From a virus, in IMG/VR virus record IMGVR_UViG_3300008107_000447, positions 1 through 21,955 of that record: DNA of 21,955 nucleotides. One strand, 5' to 3'. Within the stretch, counting starts at the first letter, position 1. Each line of letters opens with the position of its first letter. Made by a program: the position numbers and the translations under genes. Shown piece by piece: positions 13,898 to 20,675 of the stretch. The notes under the pieces are model-generated. The model did not search any database and was not told where the DNA came from. It saw only the letters and a program-made list of their open reading frames with translations.

Positions 13898-14941
13898 ATG
13901 AAAGTTGCCATAATCACAGATACACATTTTGGTGCGCGAAATGATTCACAGCATTTCGACGCCTATTTCCGAAAATTTTATGATGAAGTATTTTTCCCAT
14001 ATCTAGATGAAACGGGAATCAAAACTCTTTTGCATTTAGGGGATGTATTCGATAGAAGAAAGTACATCAACTTCAATACACTACGTTCATGTAAGGAATA
14101 TTTTTTCGAGCAACTAAAGATACGTGGTATTGACATGAAGGTGATTCCTGGCAATCATGATACATATTATAAGAATACAAATGAAGTGAATAGTTTAGAT
14201 TTATTGTTACGGGAATATCATAACATTGAAATCATTGAAGACCCAACCATCACACAATTAGATGGTCGCACAGTATCTTTTATTCCTTGGATGTGTGCAG
14301 AGAACTATGATGCCTGTATGAAAGTCATTCAACAACCTGCTGAGTTATGTTTTGGGCATTTTGAAATTGCCGGATTTGATATGTTTCGTGGGGCAAAGAA
14401 TGATGGAGGTATGGATAGACAGGTTCTGAAAAACTATTCAATGGTACTCACAGGACATTTCCATCATCGTAGCACTGATGACAATGTATATTACTTAGGA
14501 AGTCCCTATGGGTTCACATGGAGTGACTATGATGATAAACGAGGATTCCATGTATTGGATTTAGATACATTGGACCTACAATTAATAGAAAATCCATTTG
14601 AAATTTTTCATAAGATTTATTATGATGACCGCGAGAAAACCATTGATGCATCCAAGTATGCAAAGGCATGTGTGAAATTGATTGTTGTCCATAAAAATGA
14701 TTATCAAAAATTTGACAAACTGCTTGATGCGTTGTATATTAATGAAGTGATTGAATTAACTATCCACGAAGATTTTTCAGAATTTGAGTCTGAGGCATTG
14801 GATAGTGAGACGGTGAATATTGAAGATACAATGACACTTCTTTCTGAATATGTTGATTCCGTTGAATCAGCCAAAGACAAGAATAAATTGAAAACGTTGC
14901 TGAAAACCTTATACGTTGAGGCACAGAATCTTGAACTATGA
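13898..14941 (+). CDS. 47: Recombination nuclease subunit gp47 (SbcD/Mre11-like)
   Basis: Metallophosphatase nuclease of the gp46/gp47 complex, which resects DNA ends for recombination-dependent replication. 347 residues (T4 gp47 is 339). Phosphoesterase motifs in order: IITDTHFG (D8, H10), LLHLGDVFDRR, VIPGNHDT, and LTGHFHHR. The C-terminal third is helical and acidic, as in the part that binds the ATPase partner. GAGGG at 13888-13892 precedes the ATG, which touches the queD stop. The gene overlaps gp46 by the ATGA arrangement, as expected for a stoichiometric complex. A promoter-like sequence for gp46 lies inside its 3' part. Confidence 0.95.
   Translation: MKVAIITDTHFGARNDSQHFDAYFRKFYDEVFFPYLDETGIKTLLHLGDVFDRRKYINFNTLRSCKEYFFEQLKIRGIDMKVIPGNHDTYYKNTNEVNSLDLLLREYHNIEIIEDPTITQLDGRTVSFIPWMCAENYDACMKVIQQPAELCFGHFEIAGFDMFRGAKNDGGMDRQVLKNYSMVLTGHFHHRSTDDNVYYLGSPYGFTWSDYDDKRGFHVLDLDTLDLQLIENPFEIFHKIYYDDREKTIDASKYAKACVKLIVVHKNDYQKFDKLLDALYINEVIELTIHEDFSEFESEALDSETVNIEDTMTLLSEYVDSVESAKDKNKLKTLLKTLYVEAQNLEL
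14712..14740 (+). promoter_or_regulatory. Candidate internal promoter in gp47, upstream of gp46
   Basis: TTGACA (14712-14717), 17 bases, TATATT (14735-14740): the same hexamers and spacing as the intergenic promoter at 20595. It lies about 200 bases before the gp46 start. Being in coding sequence, it needs transcript evidence. Confidence 0.45.
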
Positions 14942-16650
14942 TACATTTTAAAACCGTTCGATGGAAAAACTTTCTCTCAACAGGGAATGCATTTACTGAA
15001 ATAGAACTTAATAGACGCCCCACAACTCTTGTTGTGGGTGAGAATGGTAGTGGCAAAAGTACGATGCTTGATGCCATTTGTTTTGCTTTGTTTGGTAAAC
15101 CTTATCGTAACATTAATAAGCCACAACTTGTCAACACCATTAATGGCAAGCATTGTTTGGTTGAGATTGAATTTTCTATTGGCGGGAAAAACTATAAAAT
15201 CAATCGAGGTATCAAGCCTGGTATTTTTGAAATCTGGGTGAATGGTACACTTCTCAATCAAGATGCTGCATCACGGGACTATCAGAAATATCTTGAAGAT
15301 AACATTTTGAAATTGAATTTTAAATCATTCACACAAATTGTTATTCTGGGTTCAGCATCATTTACTCCCTTCATGCAATTGCCCGCGGCATCTCGGCGTG
15401 AGGTGATTGAAGATATTTTGGATATCAAGATATTCACATCCATGAATATTGTGTTGAAGGATAAAATCACAGAGTTGAAGAATAAATTACATGATGTCGA
15501 AGGAAAAATTTCTGTGGCGAAGTCAAAGGCTGAAATTCAACAAGAGTATATCAAAACGTTGGAACAAGACCGTGATGCACGAATAGAAGAATTGAACGCT
15601 AAGATTCAGGAGGCACTACATGAAATTTCTGAAAAACGTATTTTATGCGATGGTATTGATGCTCGAAGAAATGATTATCTTAATAGCATTGGGGACCTAT
15701 CTAGTATCACAGAAAATCTCCGAGAAGCTGTTCAACAAATCAATGAATATGAAGTAGGTTCAACAAAACTGGAAAAAGAAATTTCATTCTATCATAACAA
15801 TGATACATGCCCCAAGTGTAAGCAGGGTATCGGACATGATTTCAAGAATGAAGTAATTCAAGAACATCAAGGCGAACTCTCACAGATTCATGCACACATC
15901 AATGCCATTGAGAACACTAAGAAGGAGTTGGAAGTTCGCTTAAAAGAAATTGGTAACGTCAATAAAGAAATTTCAAAGCTCACTGATGAAGTGAACACCA
16001 TTAAGAATGAAATTAATTCAAGTGAACGATTCATTCAACGTCTAGAGTTGGAAAAGGCGGATGTCTCACAGAAAGTTGGAAACATTGAAGTAGAAAAAAT
16101 GAAGTTGAAAGATTTGGCAAAAGACACCATGGCGATTGTCAAAGACCGATTAGAACTCAATGAACAATCTGATTATTATGACATCGCCTCAGTCTTATTG
16201 AAAGACTCAGGTATTAAAACAAAAATTATTCGTCAATATTTACCTGCGATAAATAAACTTGTGAATAAGTTCTTAACGTCTATGGACTTCTTCGTACAGT
16301 TTACTTTAGATGAGAAATTTGATGAAGTTATTAAATCGCGCTATCGGGATGATTTTAGTTATGAAAGCTTTAGTGAAGGCGAGAAACAAAGAATTGACTT
16401 GGCGCTTCTTTTTACGTGGCGTACAATCGCCAAGCTCAAGAATTCTGCTAGTACTAATCTCCTTATTCTTGATGAAGTATTTGATAGCAGTTTAGATACA
16501 ACTGCAACCGAATATGTCATGCAACTATTAAACACGTTGGGTGATGGGACAAATGTATGGGTCATCTCTCATAAAGGCGACCAATTGTTTGATAAGTTCA
16601 CGCATGTCGTGAAATTTACAAAGAAACAAAACTTTTCTGTTATTGTATAA
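14938..16650 (+). CDS. 46: Recombination endonuclease ATPase subunit gp46 (SbcC/Rad50-like)
   Basis: Partner ATPase of gp47. 570 residues (T4 gp46 is 560). The N-terminal lobe has Walker A GENGSGKST (34-42, K40). Two long coiled-coil arms (about 180-280 and 310-410) flank a zinc hook CPKC (C291, C294) followed by KQGIGHDF. The C-terminal lobe has the ABC signature SFSEGEKQR (from 477), Walker B LLILDEVFD (D512, E513) and an H-loop (VISHKGD). All expected Rad50 parts are intact. It overlaps gp47 by four bases with only a weak ribosome site of its own, so translation probably depends on reinitiation after gp47. Confidence 0.95.
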   Translation: MIHFKTVRWKNFLSTGNAFTEIELNRRPTTLVVGENGSGKSTMLDAICFALFGKPYRNINKPQLVNTINGKHCLVEIEFSIGGKNYKINRGIKPGIFEIWVNGTLLNQDAASRDYQKYLEDNILKLNFKSFTQIVILGSASFTPFMQLPAASRREVIEDILDIKIFTSMNIVLKDKITELKNKLHDVEGKISVAKSKAEIQQEYIKTLEQDRDARIEELNAKIQEALHEISEKRILCDGIDARRNDYLNSIGDLSSITENLREAVQQINEYEVGSTKLEKEISFYHNNDTCPKCKQGIGHDFKNEVIQEHQGELSQIHAHINAIENTKKELEVRLKEIGNVNKEISKLTDEVNTIKNEINSSERFIQRLELEKADVSQKVGNIEVEKMKLKDLAKDTMAIVKDRLELNEQSDYYDIASVLLKDSGIKTKIIRQYLPAINKLVNKFLTSMDFFVQFTLDEKFDEVIKSRYRDDFSYESFSEGEKQRIDLALLFTWRTIAKLKNSASTNLLILDEVFDSSLDTTATEYVMQLLNTLGDGTNVWVISHKGDQLFDKFTHVVKFTKKQNFSVIV

Positions 16651-16659
16651 CGAGGACCT

Positions 16660-17196
16660 ATGACTTTGAAACTTGAAGATTTGCAATTAATTCATTTTGC
16701 TGACCCACGTATGACCACAAAGCCCCCTGAGTTTGATTTCCAGAAGGATGGCGATATTGCAGAGGAGTTGGCAACGATACTCCATAAGCGAATGTTACAG
16801 TTGGGAGGATTAGGATTATCAGCCAATCAAGTGGGCTTACCTTATCGTGTGTTTGTTTTTGGTAATGCCGAACAGCGATATGCCTTATTCAATCCCATTG
16901 TGATTGGTGTAAGTAGAGAACAGACCACAATGGAAGAAGGATGTCTGTCATTCCCAGGATTCATGCTGACATTACAGCGCCCATCTGAAGTTACCGTGGA
17001 ATATCAAGATGTGTCTGGTACAACTCAACGCATGTCATTTAAGAATATTGCTGCCCGTGTGGTGTTACATGAATATGACCACATGGAAGGATTAAACTTC
17101 ACACATCATGCATCAAACTTTAAGTTGCGTTGGGAACTAAATAAATTAAAGAAAAAGAACAAGAAACTTCAACGCAGGATGAAACATGGCAAGTAA
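16660..17196 (+). CDS. def: Peptide deformylase
   Basis: Removes the formyl group from nascent protein N-termini using a metal ion. All three family motifs are present: GLGLSANQVG (51-59), EEGCLSFPG with metal ligand C95, and VLHEYDHMEG with H137, E138 and H141. 178 residues, close to bacterial enzymes; the C-terminus is very basic (KLKKKNKKLQRRMKHGK). A ribosome site GAGGA lies at 16652-16656. Phage deformylases are known in several marine and T4-like phages, where they may keep up with the burst of phage protein synthesis. It overlaps the next gene by 11 bases and forms a three-gene run with it and the ClpP gene. Confidence 0.95.
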   Translation: MTLKLEDLQLIHFADPRMTTKPPEFDFQKDGDIAEELATILHKRMLQLGGLGLSANQVGLPYRVFVFGNAEQRYALFNPIVIGVSREQTTMEEGCLSFPGFMLTLQRPSEVTVEYQDVSGTTQRMSFKNIAARVVLHEYDHMEGLNFTHHASNFKLRWELNKLKKKNKKLQRRMKHGK

Positions 17197-17569
17197 TGAT
17201 TTTGATTTTGGCTTTACATTCACAGACGATGAATTTTCTTCATCCTCCACATCGTCAGGCACACCTCAACCTGCCATTGTTGACCCAGAATTTAAAGATG
17301 AACTTTTTCTAAAGATTCAAAAATTAGAGCAACAAATTGAAGCTCTAACTGAAGGTGATACAAATGATTTGATTGAACAGCATAAACAATTACTAACAAA
17401 AGAAATACGTGGCAAGTTACAAGAAGTTGAACAATTGATCCTCCCGCTTCTTTACAATCTGCAAAAGAATCCTGACAAGGAATATATTCATTGGCCGAAT
17501 CGTAAAGACATTATTCAAAAACAAATTGAACGTATTCAACAGGTGACGAGACATTATGGACAAGACTGA
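17186..17569 (+). CDS. Conserved coiled-coil phage protein of unknown function
   Basis: 127 residues, overlapping the deformylase by 11 bases and the ClpP gene by 14. The N-terminal 30 residues are acidic, aromatic and Ser-rich (FDFGFTFTDDEF, then a Ser/Thr stretch) and likely disordered. From about 35 to 80 a heptad-like coiled coil is apparent (FLKIQKLEQQIEAL), followed by VEQLILPLLYNLQKNP and WPNRKDIIQKQIERI. I recall similar small proteins in other T4-like phages, without function. The disordered acidic head could be a protein-docking tail. Tight coupling to a protease gene makes an adaptor or cofactor role possible but unproven. Confidence 0.6.
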   Translation: MASNDFDFGFTFTDDEFSSSSTSSGTPQPAIVDPEFKDELFLKIQKLEQQIEALTEGDTNDLIEQHKQLLTKEIRGKLQEVEQLILPLLYNLQKNPDKEYIHWPNRKDIIQKQIERIQQVTRHYGQD

Positions 17570-18170
17570 AATTATGGCAGGTAATAACATTACCGCTTTT
17601 ACCGACCGCCCTATCTCAAAGGTGCACAAATTCTATTTGTCGGGAGATATTAAATCACCCGCTGAATATGTACAATGGTTTGAAACCATTAGAAATTCAA
17701 GTGAGAACGATGTGATTGTAGTTCACATTAATAGTTATGGTGGCGACTTATTTACGGCAATTCAATTTATGCGTGTATTTGCTGAATCAAAGGCAAATGT
17801 TGTGGCATCAGTTGAAGGTGCATGTATGAGTGCTGCTACAATCATTTTCCTTTCTGCCAAGCATTGGGAGATTAGTAATCATTCCATGTTCATGTTTCAT
17901 AACTATACCAGCGCAACCATTGGCAAGGGCGGCGAAATGTATGACAACATAATTCATGAACGCAAGTGGAGTGAAAAACTTTGGCAGGATATCTACAGTG
18001 GGTTTTTAACAGCAAATGAAATTAAATCAATTCTTGATAGCAAAGATATTTGGATGTCAGGTGAAGAGGTTTCGAAGCGGTTACAAGAAAAATTTGCACC
18101 GAAATCTCTGAGAACGCCTAAGAAAACCCCTAAAAAAGTCACGAAAACAGTAAAAACCAAGAAGAAATAA
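17556..18170 (+). CDS. clpP: ClpP-type serine protease
   Basis: 204 residues with the ClpP/crotonase fold signature: VVHINSYGGDLFTAIQFM, then VEGACMSAATIIF with nucleophile S92, MFMFHNYTS with H115, and DSKDIWMSGEEV with D164. Spacings between the three match ClpP. The motif around Ser is CMSAA rather than the bacterial ASMGA/AASMA. The last 25 residues are an unusual Lys/Thr/Pro tail (TPKKTPKKVTKTVKTKKK). Start ATG 17556 has AGGTG and GAG upstream; ATG 17574 lacks one. No Clp ATPase is adjacent, so it may use a host ClpX/ClpA or work alone, for example in head maturation. The operon seems to end here, since a hairpin and a new promoter follow. Confidence 0.88.
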   Translation: MDKTEIMAGNNITAFTDRPISKVHKFYLSGDIKSPAEYVQWFETIRNSSENDVIVVHINSYGGDLFTAIQFMRVFAESKANVVASVEGACMSAATIIFLSAKHWEISNHSMFMFHNYTSATIGKGGEMYDNIIHERKWSEKLWQDIYSGFLTANEIKSILDSKDIWMSGEEVSKRLQEKFAPKSLRTPKKTPKKVTKTVKTKKK

Positions 18171-18174
18171 GTCT

Positions 18175-18203
18175 CGTAAGTGCTTATTTTTCAATAACTT
18201 ACG
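18175..18203. repeat. Hairpin element A (29 nt), inverted copy of the element at 20560
   Basis: CGTAAG (18175-18180) pairs with CTTACG (18198-18203), with an inner TTATT/AATAA stem (18184-18188, 18193-18197). It begins four bases after the ClpP stop and ends seven before a TTGACA box. Its 29 bases equal the reverse complement of 20560-20588 with one mismatch. No T run follows, so it is not a standard terminator. Confidence 0.75.
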
Positions 18204-18210
18204 TCAGGGC

Positions 18211-18239
18211 TTGACAAACGGCTTATCGGGTGCTAGATT
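18211..18239 (+). promoter_or_regulatory. Sigma70-like promoter for the VWA gene
   Basis: TTGACA 18211-18216, 17 bases, TAGATT 18234-18239, and ATG at 18283 with GAGG at 18273-18276. It is preceded by AGGGC, as is the promoter at 20595. The -10 hexamer lies in the centre of a large dyad (18220-18257), which suggests operator control. Confidence 0.75.
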
Positions 18240-18257
18240 ACTAGTATCCGATAAGCC
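18220..18257. repeat. 17-bp dyad spanning the -10 box, likely operator or hairpin
   Basis: The arms 18220-18236 and 18241-18257 are reverse complements with 15 of 17 matches, and both mismatches would be G-U pairs in RNA. The outer 10 bases (GGCTTATCGG/CCGATAAGCC) are perfect and the loop is ATTA. It covers the promoter spacer, the -10 box and the expected start site, so a bound protein would block transcription. In read-through RNA from upstream it would form a long hairpin. Confidence 0.75.
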
Positions 18258-18282
18258 TTCGTGACCTTCAAAGAGGTATACT

Positions 18283-20544
18283 ATGTCGAACGTCCTAGAC
18301 AACACAAAGTCAACCCTAGGCAAGCTCCTAGCGGCAGAAAATATTCGCATCGAGCATCGGCAGGTTCGAGGCCCCAGCTTCGATGTTAAGAACCGAGTTC
18401 TGGTTCTCCCCATCTGGAAGGAAATTGACGCTGACCTGTATGACCTCATGATTGGTCATGAGGTTGGTCATGCTCTCTACACACCTACCGATGGTTGGAT
18501 GGATCGGGTACAGGAGCACGGAAAGAATTTCAAGGGTATTCTTAATGTTGTTGAGGATGCTCGTATTGAAAAGCTCATGAAGCGTAAGTTTCCGGGTCTG
18601 CGGAAGCCCATGTATAATGGATACACCCAGCTTGTGGAGCGCGGGTTCTTCGGTGTCGGTCTGGATGATATGAAGCATCTCCCGTTTGCTGACCGTGTGA
18701 ACGTGCATTTCAAGCTCGGTCCTCGCGCAGGTATTACATTTACGGATGCTGAGCAAAATCTTGTTTCTCGTATTGAGAATGCCGAGACATGGGATGAGGT
18801 GATGTCCTTGTCTGAGGAGCTGTTTGCGGCAGCGGATGGGGAGTTCAATGATATTTCCGATGACATTTTCGACAACCTCGATGCTCTGTCTGACGCCATT
18901 GACAACATGGATGAAGGCGGCGAGGGCGAGGGCACGGGCGAAGGGTATGGTGAATATTCCAGCGATACTCCAGGTAGTGGCAAGACGCTGCAGGATGTTA
19001 TAGACCAGCTTCGCGCCGCAGGTAAGGATAATGCTGCCGACAAGCTGGAACGCATGTCCAAGAGCAATGCCTATCGTAGGATGATGACGGAATGGGCTGA
19101 GAATCAGGAAATGGGATCCATCACTGACGAGGCTCTTGAGGCTAATCAGGAAAAGCTCATTGATGAGGATGCCTATCCTAATACATATATTTTCTGGCCT
19201 GAATTGAATCACAAGGATTATGTAATCCCTGCCCGTGTGGTGCATCAGCAGATGCGGTCTGAATACAAGCCGGAATATTTGGCGAAGGAGAATGACCTAT
19301 ACAACACCTTCATGAGCACCAATCGTAATTACATTAAGTATTTGGTTAAGGAGTTTGAGCTAAAGCGAAATGCCAAGCAGTTCGCCAAGGCGCGTGTTAG
19401 CAAGACGGGTAAGCTGAACACGGAAAAACTTTGGCGCTATCAGATTTCAGAGGATCTGTTCCTACAGTCAACCGAAATTCCCAATGGGAAGAATCATGGA
19501 ATGCTTATGGTTATTGATTTGTCAAGTTCCATGACTGAAAACATGGCAGGTACCATTGAGCAAATCATTAATCTTTCCATGTTTTGCCGAAAGGTGAATA
19601 TCCCCTTCGATGTGTATGGGTTCATTGACACCTCAGCTGAAAAGGATTTCATGTTGTCGGGTATTACACGCTCTGAGAGCAAGCATCCAATTTTCGGTAC
19701 GATGTATCGCACATGTCCTAACGACAATCGTGACCGATCCATTCAAATTAACAATGTTGATTTTCGCTTGAAGCAGTTGCTCCATTATAACATGGGTGCT
19801 GCAGAATTTAACGTGTCGGTGAAAAATCTTCTTCTCTTGGCTAACGCCTATAAGCGTTCGGCAAACTATTACTATTATTCTTCAAGCTCCCACCATGTCC
19901 CCCCTTCGATGCATTTGGGTGGGACTCCATTGAACGACGCTGTTTTGGTTCTTCGCTCGCTTGCTGAGGAATTCAAGAAAAACACCCGTGTGGAAATTCT
20001 AAACACGGTACTGCTTACTGACGGTGAAGCATCATATGGATTGGCGTTCAAGGATGGTGAGCAGATGGGTAACGCCGGTGGAATGTACCGGGGTCGGATT
20101 GTGATTGAGGATCGCAAGACAAAGAAGCAGGTCATGGTGTCGAAGTGTGGTAACATCACGTTGGCACTTCTTGAAATGTATCGGCAGCATACAGGTTCGC
20201 GGGTGGTGGGTTTCTATCTGATGTCAGGTCGCAACTATCGCAGTCAGGTGATGGGAACCTTGACGCGAAATAATCCTGAATTCAATCAGGAAGTGTTCGA
20301 TAAGCAGTATGCCGATGAATTCGCAAAGTACAAGTATTTCGGTATGAAGCTCGCCGGGTATGATGTATACTACATGGTGCCAGGTGATGAACTAGAAGTT
20401 GAAGATGTGGATATGGATACAGTCCTCAAGAGCTACAAGGATGGCTCAAAGAAGGGGTCTCTGCTCAAGGCATTTAAGAAAATGCAAAATACGAAAATGA
20501 TTTCGCGTGTATTCTTAAATAGGTTCATTGAACAGATGGCGTAA
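18283..20544 (+). CDS. Large HExxH metalloprotease-like / VWA-domain protein (CobT-like)
   Basis: 753 residues. Near the N-terminus, LMIGHEVGHALYTP gives an HExxH zinc motif (H59, E60, H63). A Gly/Glu-rich acidic linker lies around 205-230 (EGGEGEGTGEGYGEY). The C-terminal half is a von Willebrand A domain with a complete MIDAS: VIDLSSSM (D412), GGTPLND and LLTDGEA. This layout resembles CobT-type partners of AAA+ CobS/MoxR ATPases, and such an ATPase gene follows. Phage copies are often labelled cobalamin genes, but the HExxH motif argues for a peptidase or remodelling role instead. It uses GAG, CAG and CTC far more than the genes upstream and has its own dyad-controlled promoter. The biochemical role is unknown. 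Confidence 0.8.
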   Translation: MSNVLDNTKSTLGKLLAAENIRIEHRQVRGPSFDVKNRVLVLPIWKEIDADLYDLMIGHEVGHALYTPTDGWMDRVQEHGKNFKGILNVVEDARIEKLMKRKFPGLRKPMYNGYTQLVERGFFGVGLDDMKHLPFADRVNVHFKLGPRAGITFTDAEQNLVSRIENAETWDEVMSLSEELFAAADGEFNDISDDIFDNLDALSDAIDNMDEGGEGEGTGEGYGEYSSDTPGSGKTLQDVIDQLRAAGKDNAADKLERMSKSNAYRRMMTEWAENQEMGSITDEALEANQEKLIDEDAYPNTYIFWPELNHKDYVIPARVVHQQMRSEYKPEYLAKENDLYNTFMSTNRNYIKYLVKEFELKRNAKQFAKARVSKTGKLNTEKLWRYQISEDLFLQSTEIPNGKNHGMLMVIDLSSSMTENMAGTIEQIINLSMFCRKVNIPFDVYGFIDTSAEKDFMLSGITRSESKHPIFGTMYRTCPNDNRDRSIQINNVDFRLKQLLHYNMGAAEFNVSVKNLLLLANAYKRSANYYYYSSSSHHVPPSMHLGGTPLNDAVLVLRSLAEEFKKNTRVEILNTVLLTDGEASYGLAFKDGEQMGNAGGMYRGRIVIEDRKTKKQVMVSKCGNITLALLEMYRQHTGSRVVGFYLMSGRNYRSQVMGTLTRNNPEFNQEVFDKQYADEFAKYKYFGMKLAGYDVYYMVPGDELEVEDVDMDTVLKSYKDGSKKGSLLKAFKKMQNTKMISRVFLNRFIEQMA

Positions 20545-20551
20545 TACTGTG

Positions 20552-20596
20552 AAGCCCTACGTAAGTTGTTGAAAAATAAGCACTTACGTAGGGCTT
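20552..20596. repeat. Hairpin element B with 15-bp perfect stem
   Basis: AAGCCCTACGTAAGT (20552-20566) and ACTTACGTAGGGCTT (20582-20596) are exact reverse complements around 15 bases. The loop can pair further (TTGTT with AATAA) around a GAAA tetraloop, leaving a GCA bulge. It starts seven bases after the VWA stop, and its right arm runs into the -35 box. Bases 20560-20588 are the inverted copy of element A. Confidence 0.8.
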
Positions 20597-20623
20597 GACA
20601 GACGAGAGAAATGGTGTTATATT
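20595..20623 (+). promoter_or_regulatory. Sigma70-like promoter for the AAA+ gene
   Basis: TTGACA 20595-20600, 17 bases, TATATT 20618-20623, close to consensus. Its first two bases belong to the right arm of hairpin B, so the dyad could act as an operator. The start would be near 20630, upstream of the AGGAG and ATG 20676. Confidence 0.78.
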
Positions 20624-20675
20624 TATAGTATAATCTGAGATGTACACTTCATCATTCAAGCACACAGGAGTAAAC

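Noticed and set aside
18328-19245. 305-codon open frame on the minus strand
   Set aside because: It is a shadow of the VWA gene. It has no recognisable motifs or ribosome site, and every real gene here is on the + strand.
20640-20675. Upstream ATG for the AAA+ gene
   Set aside because: No ribosome site, and it lies about 10 bases from the predicted transcript start. AGGAG precedes ATG 20676.
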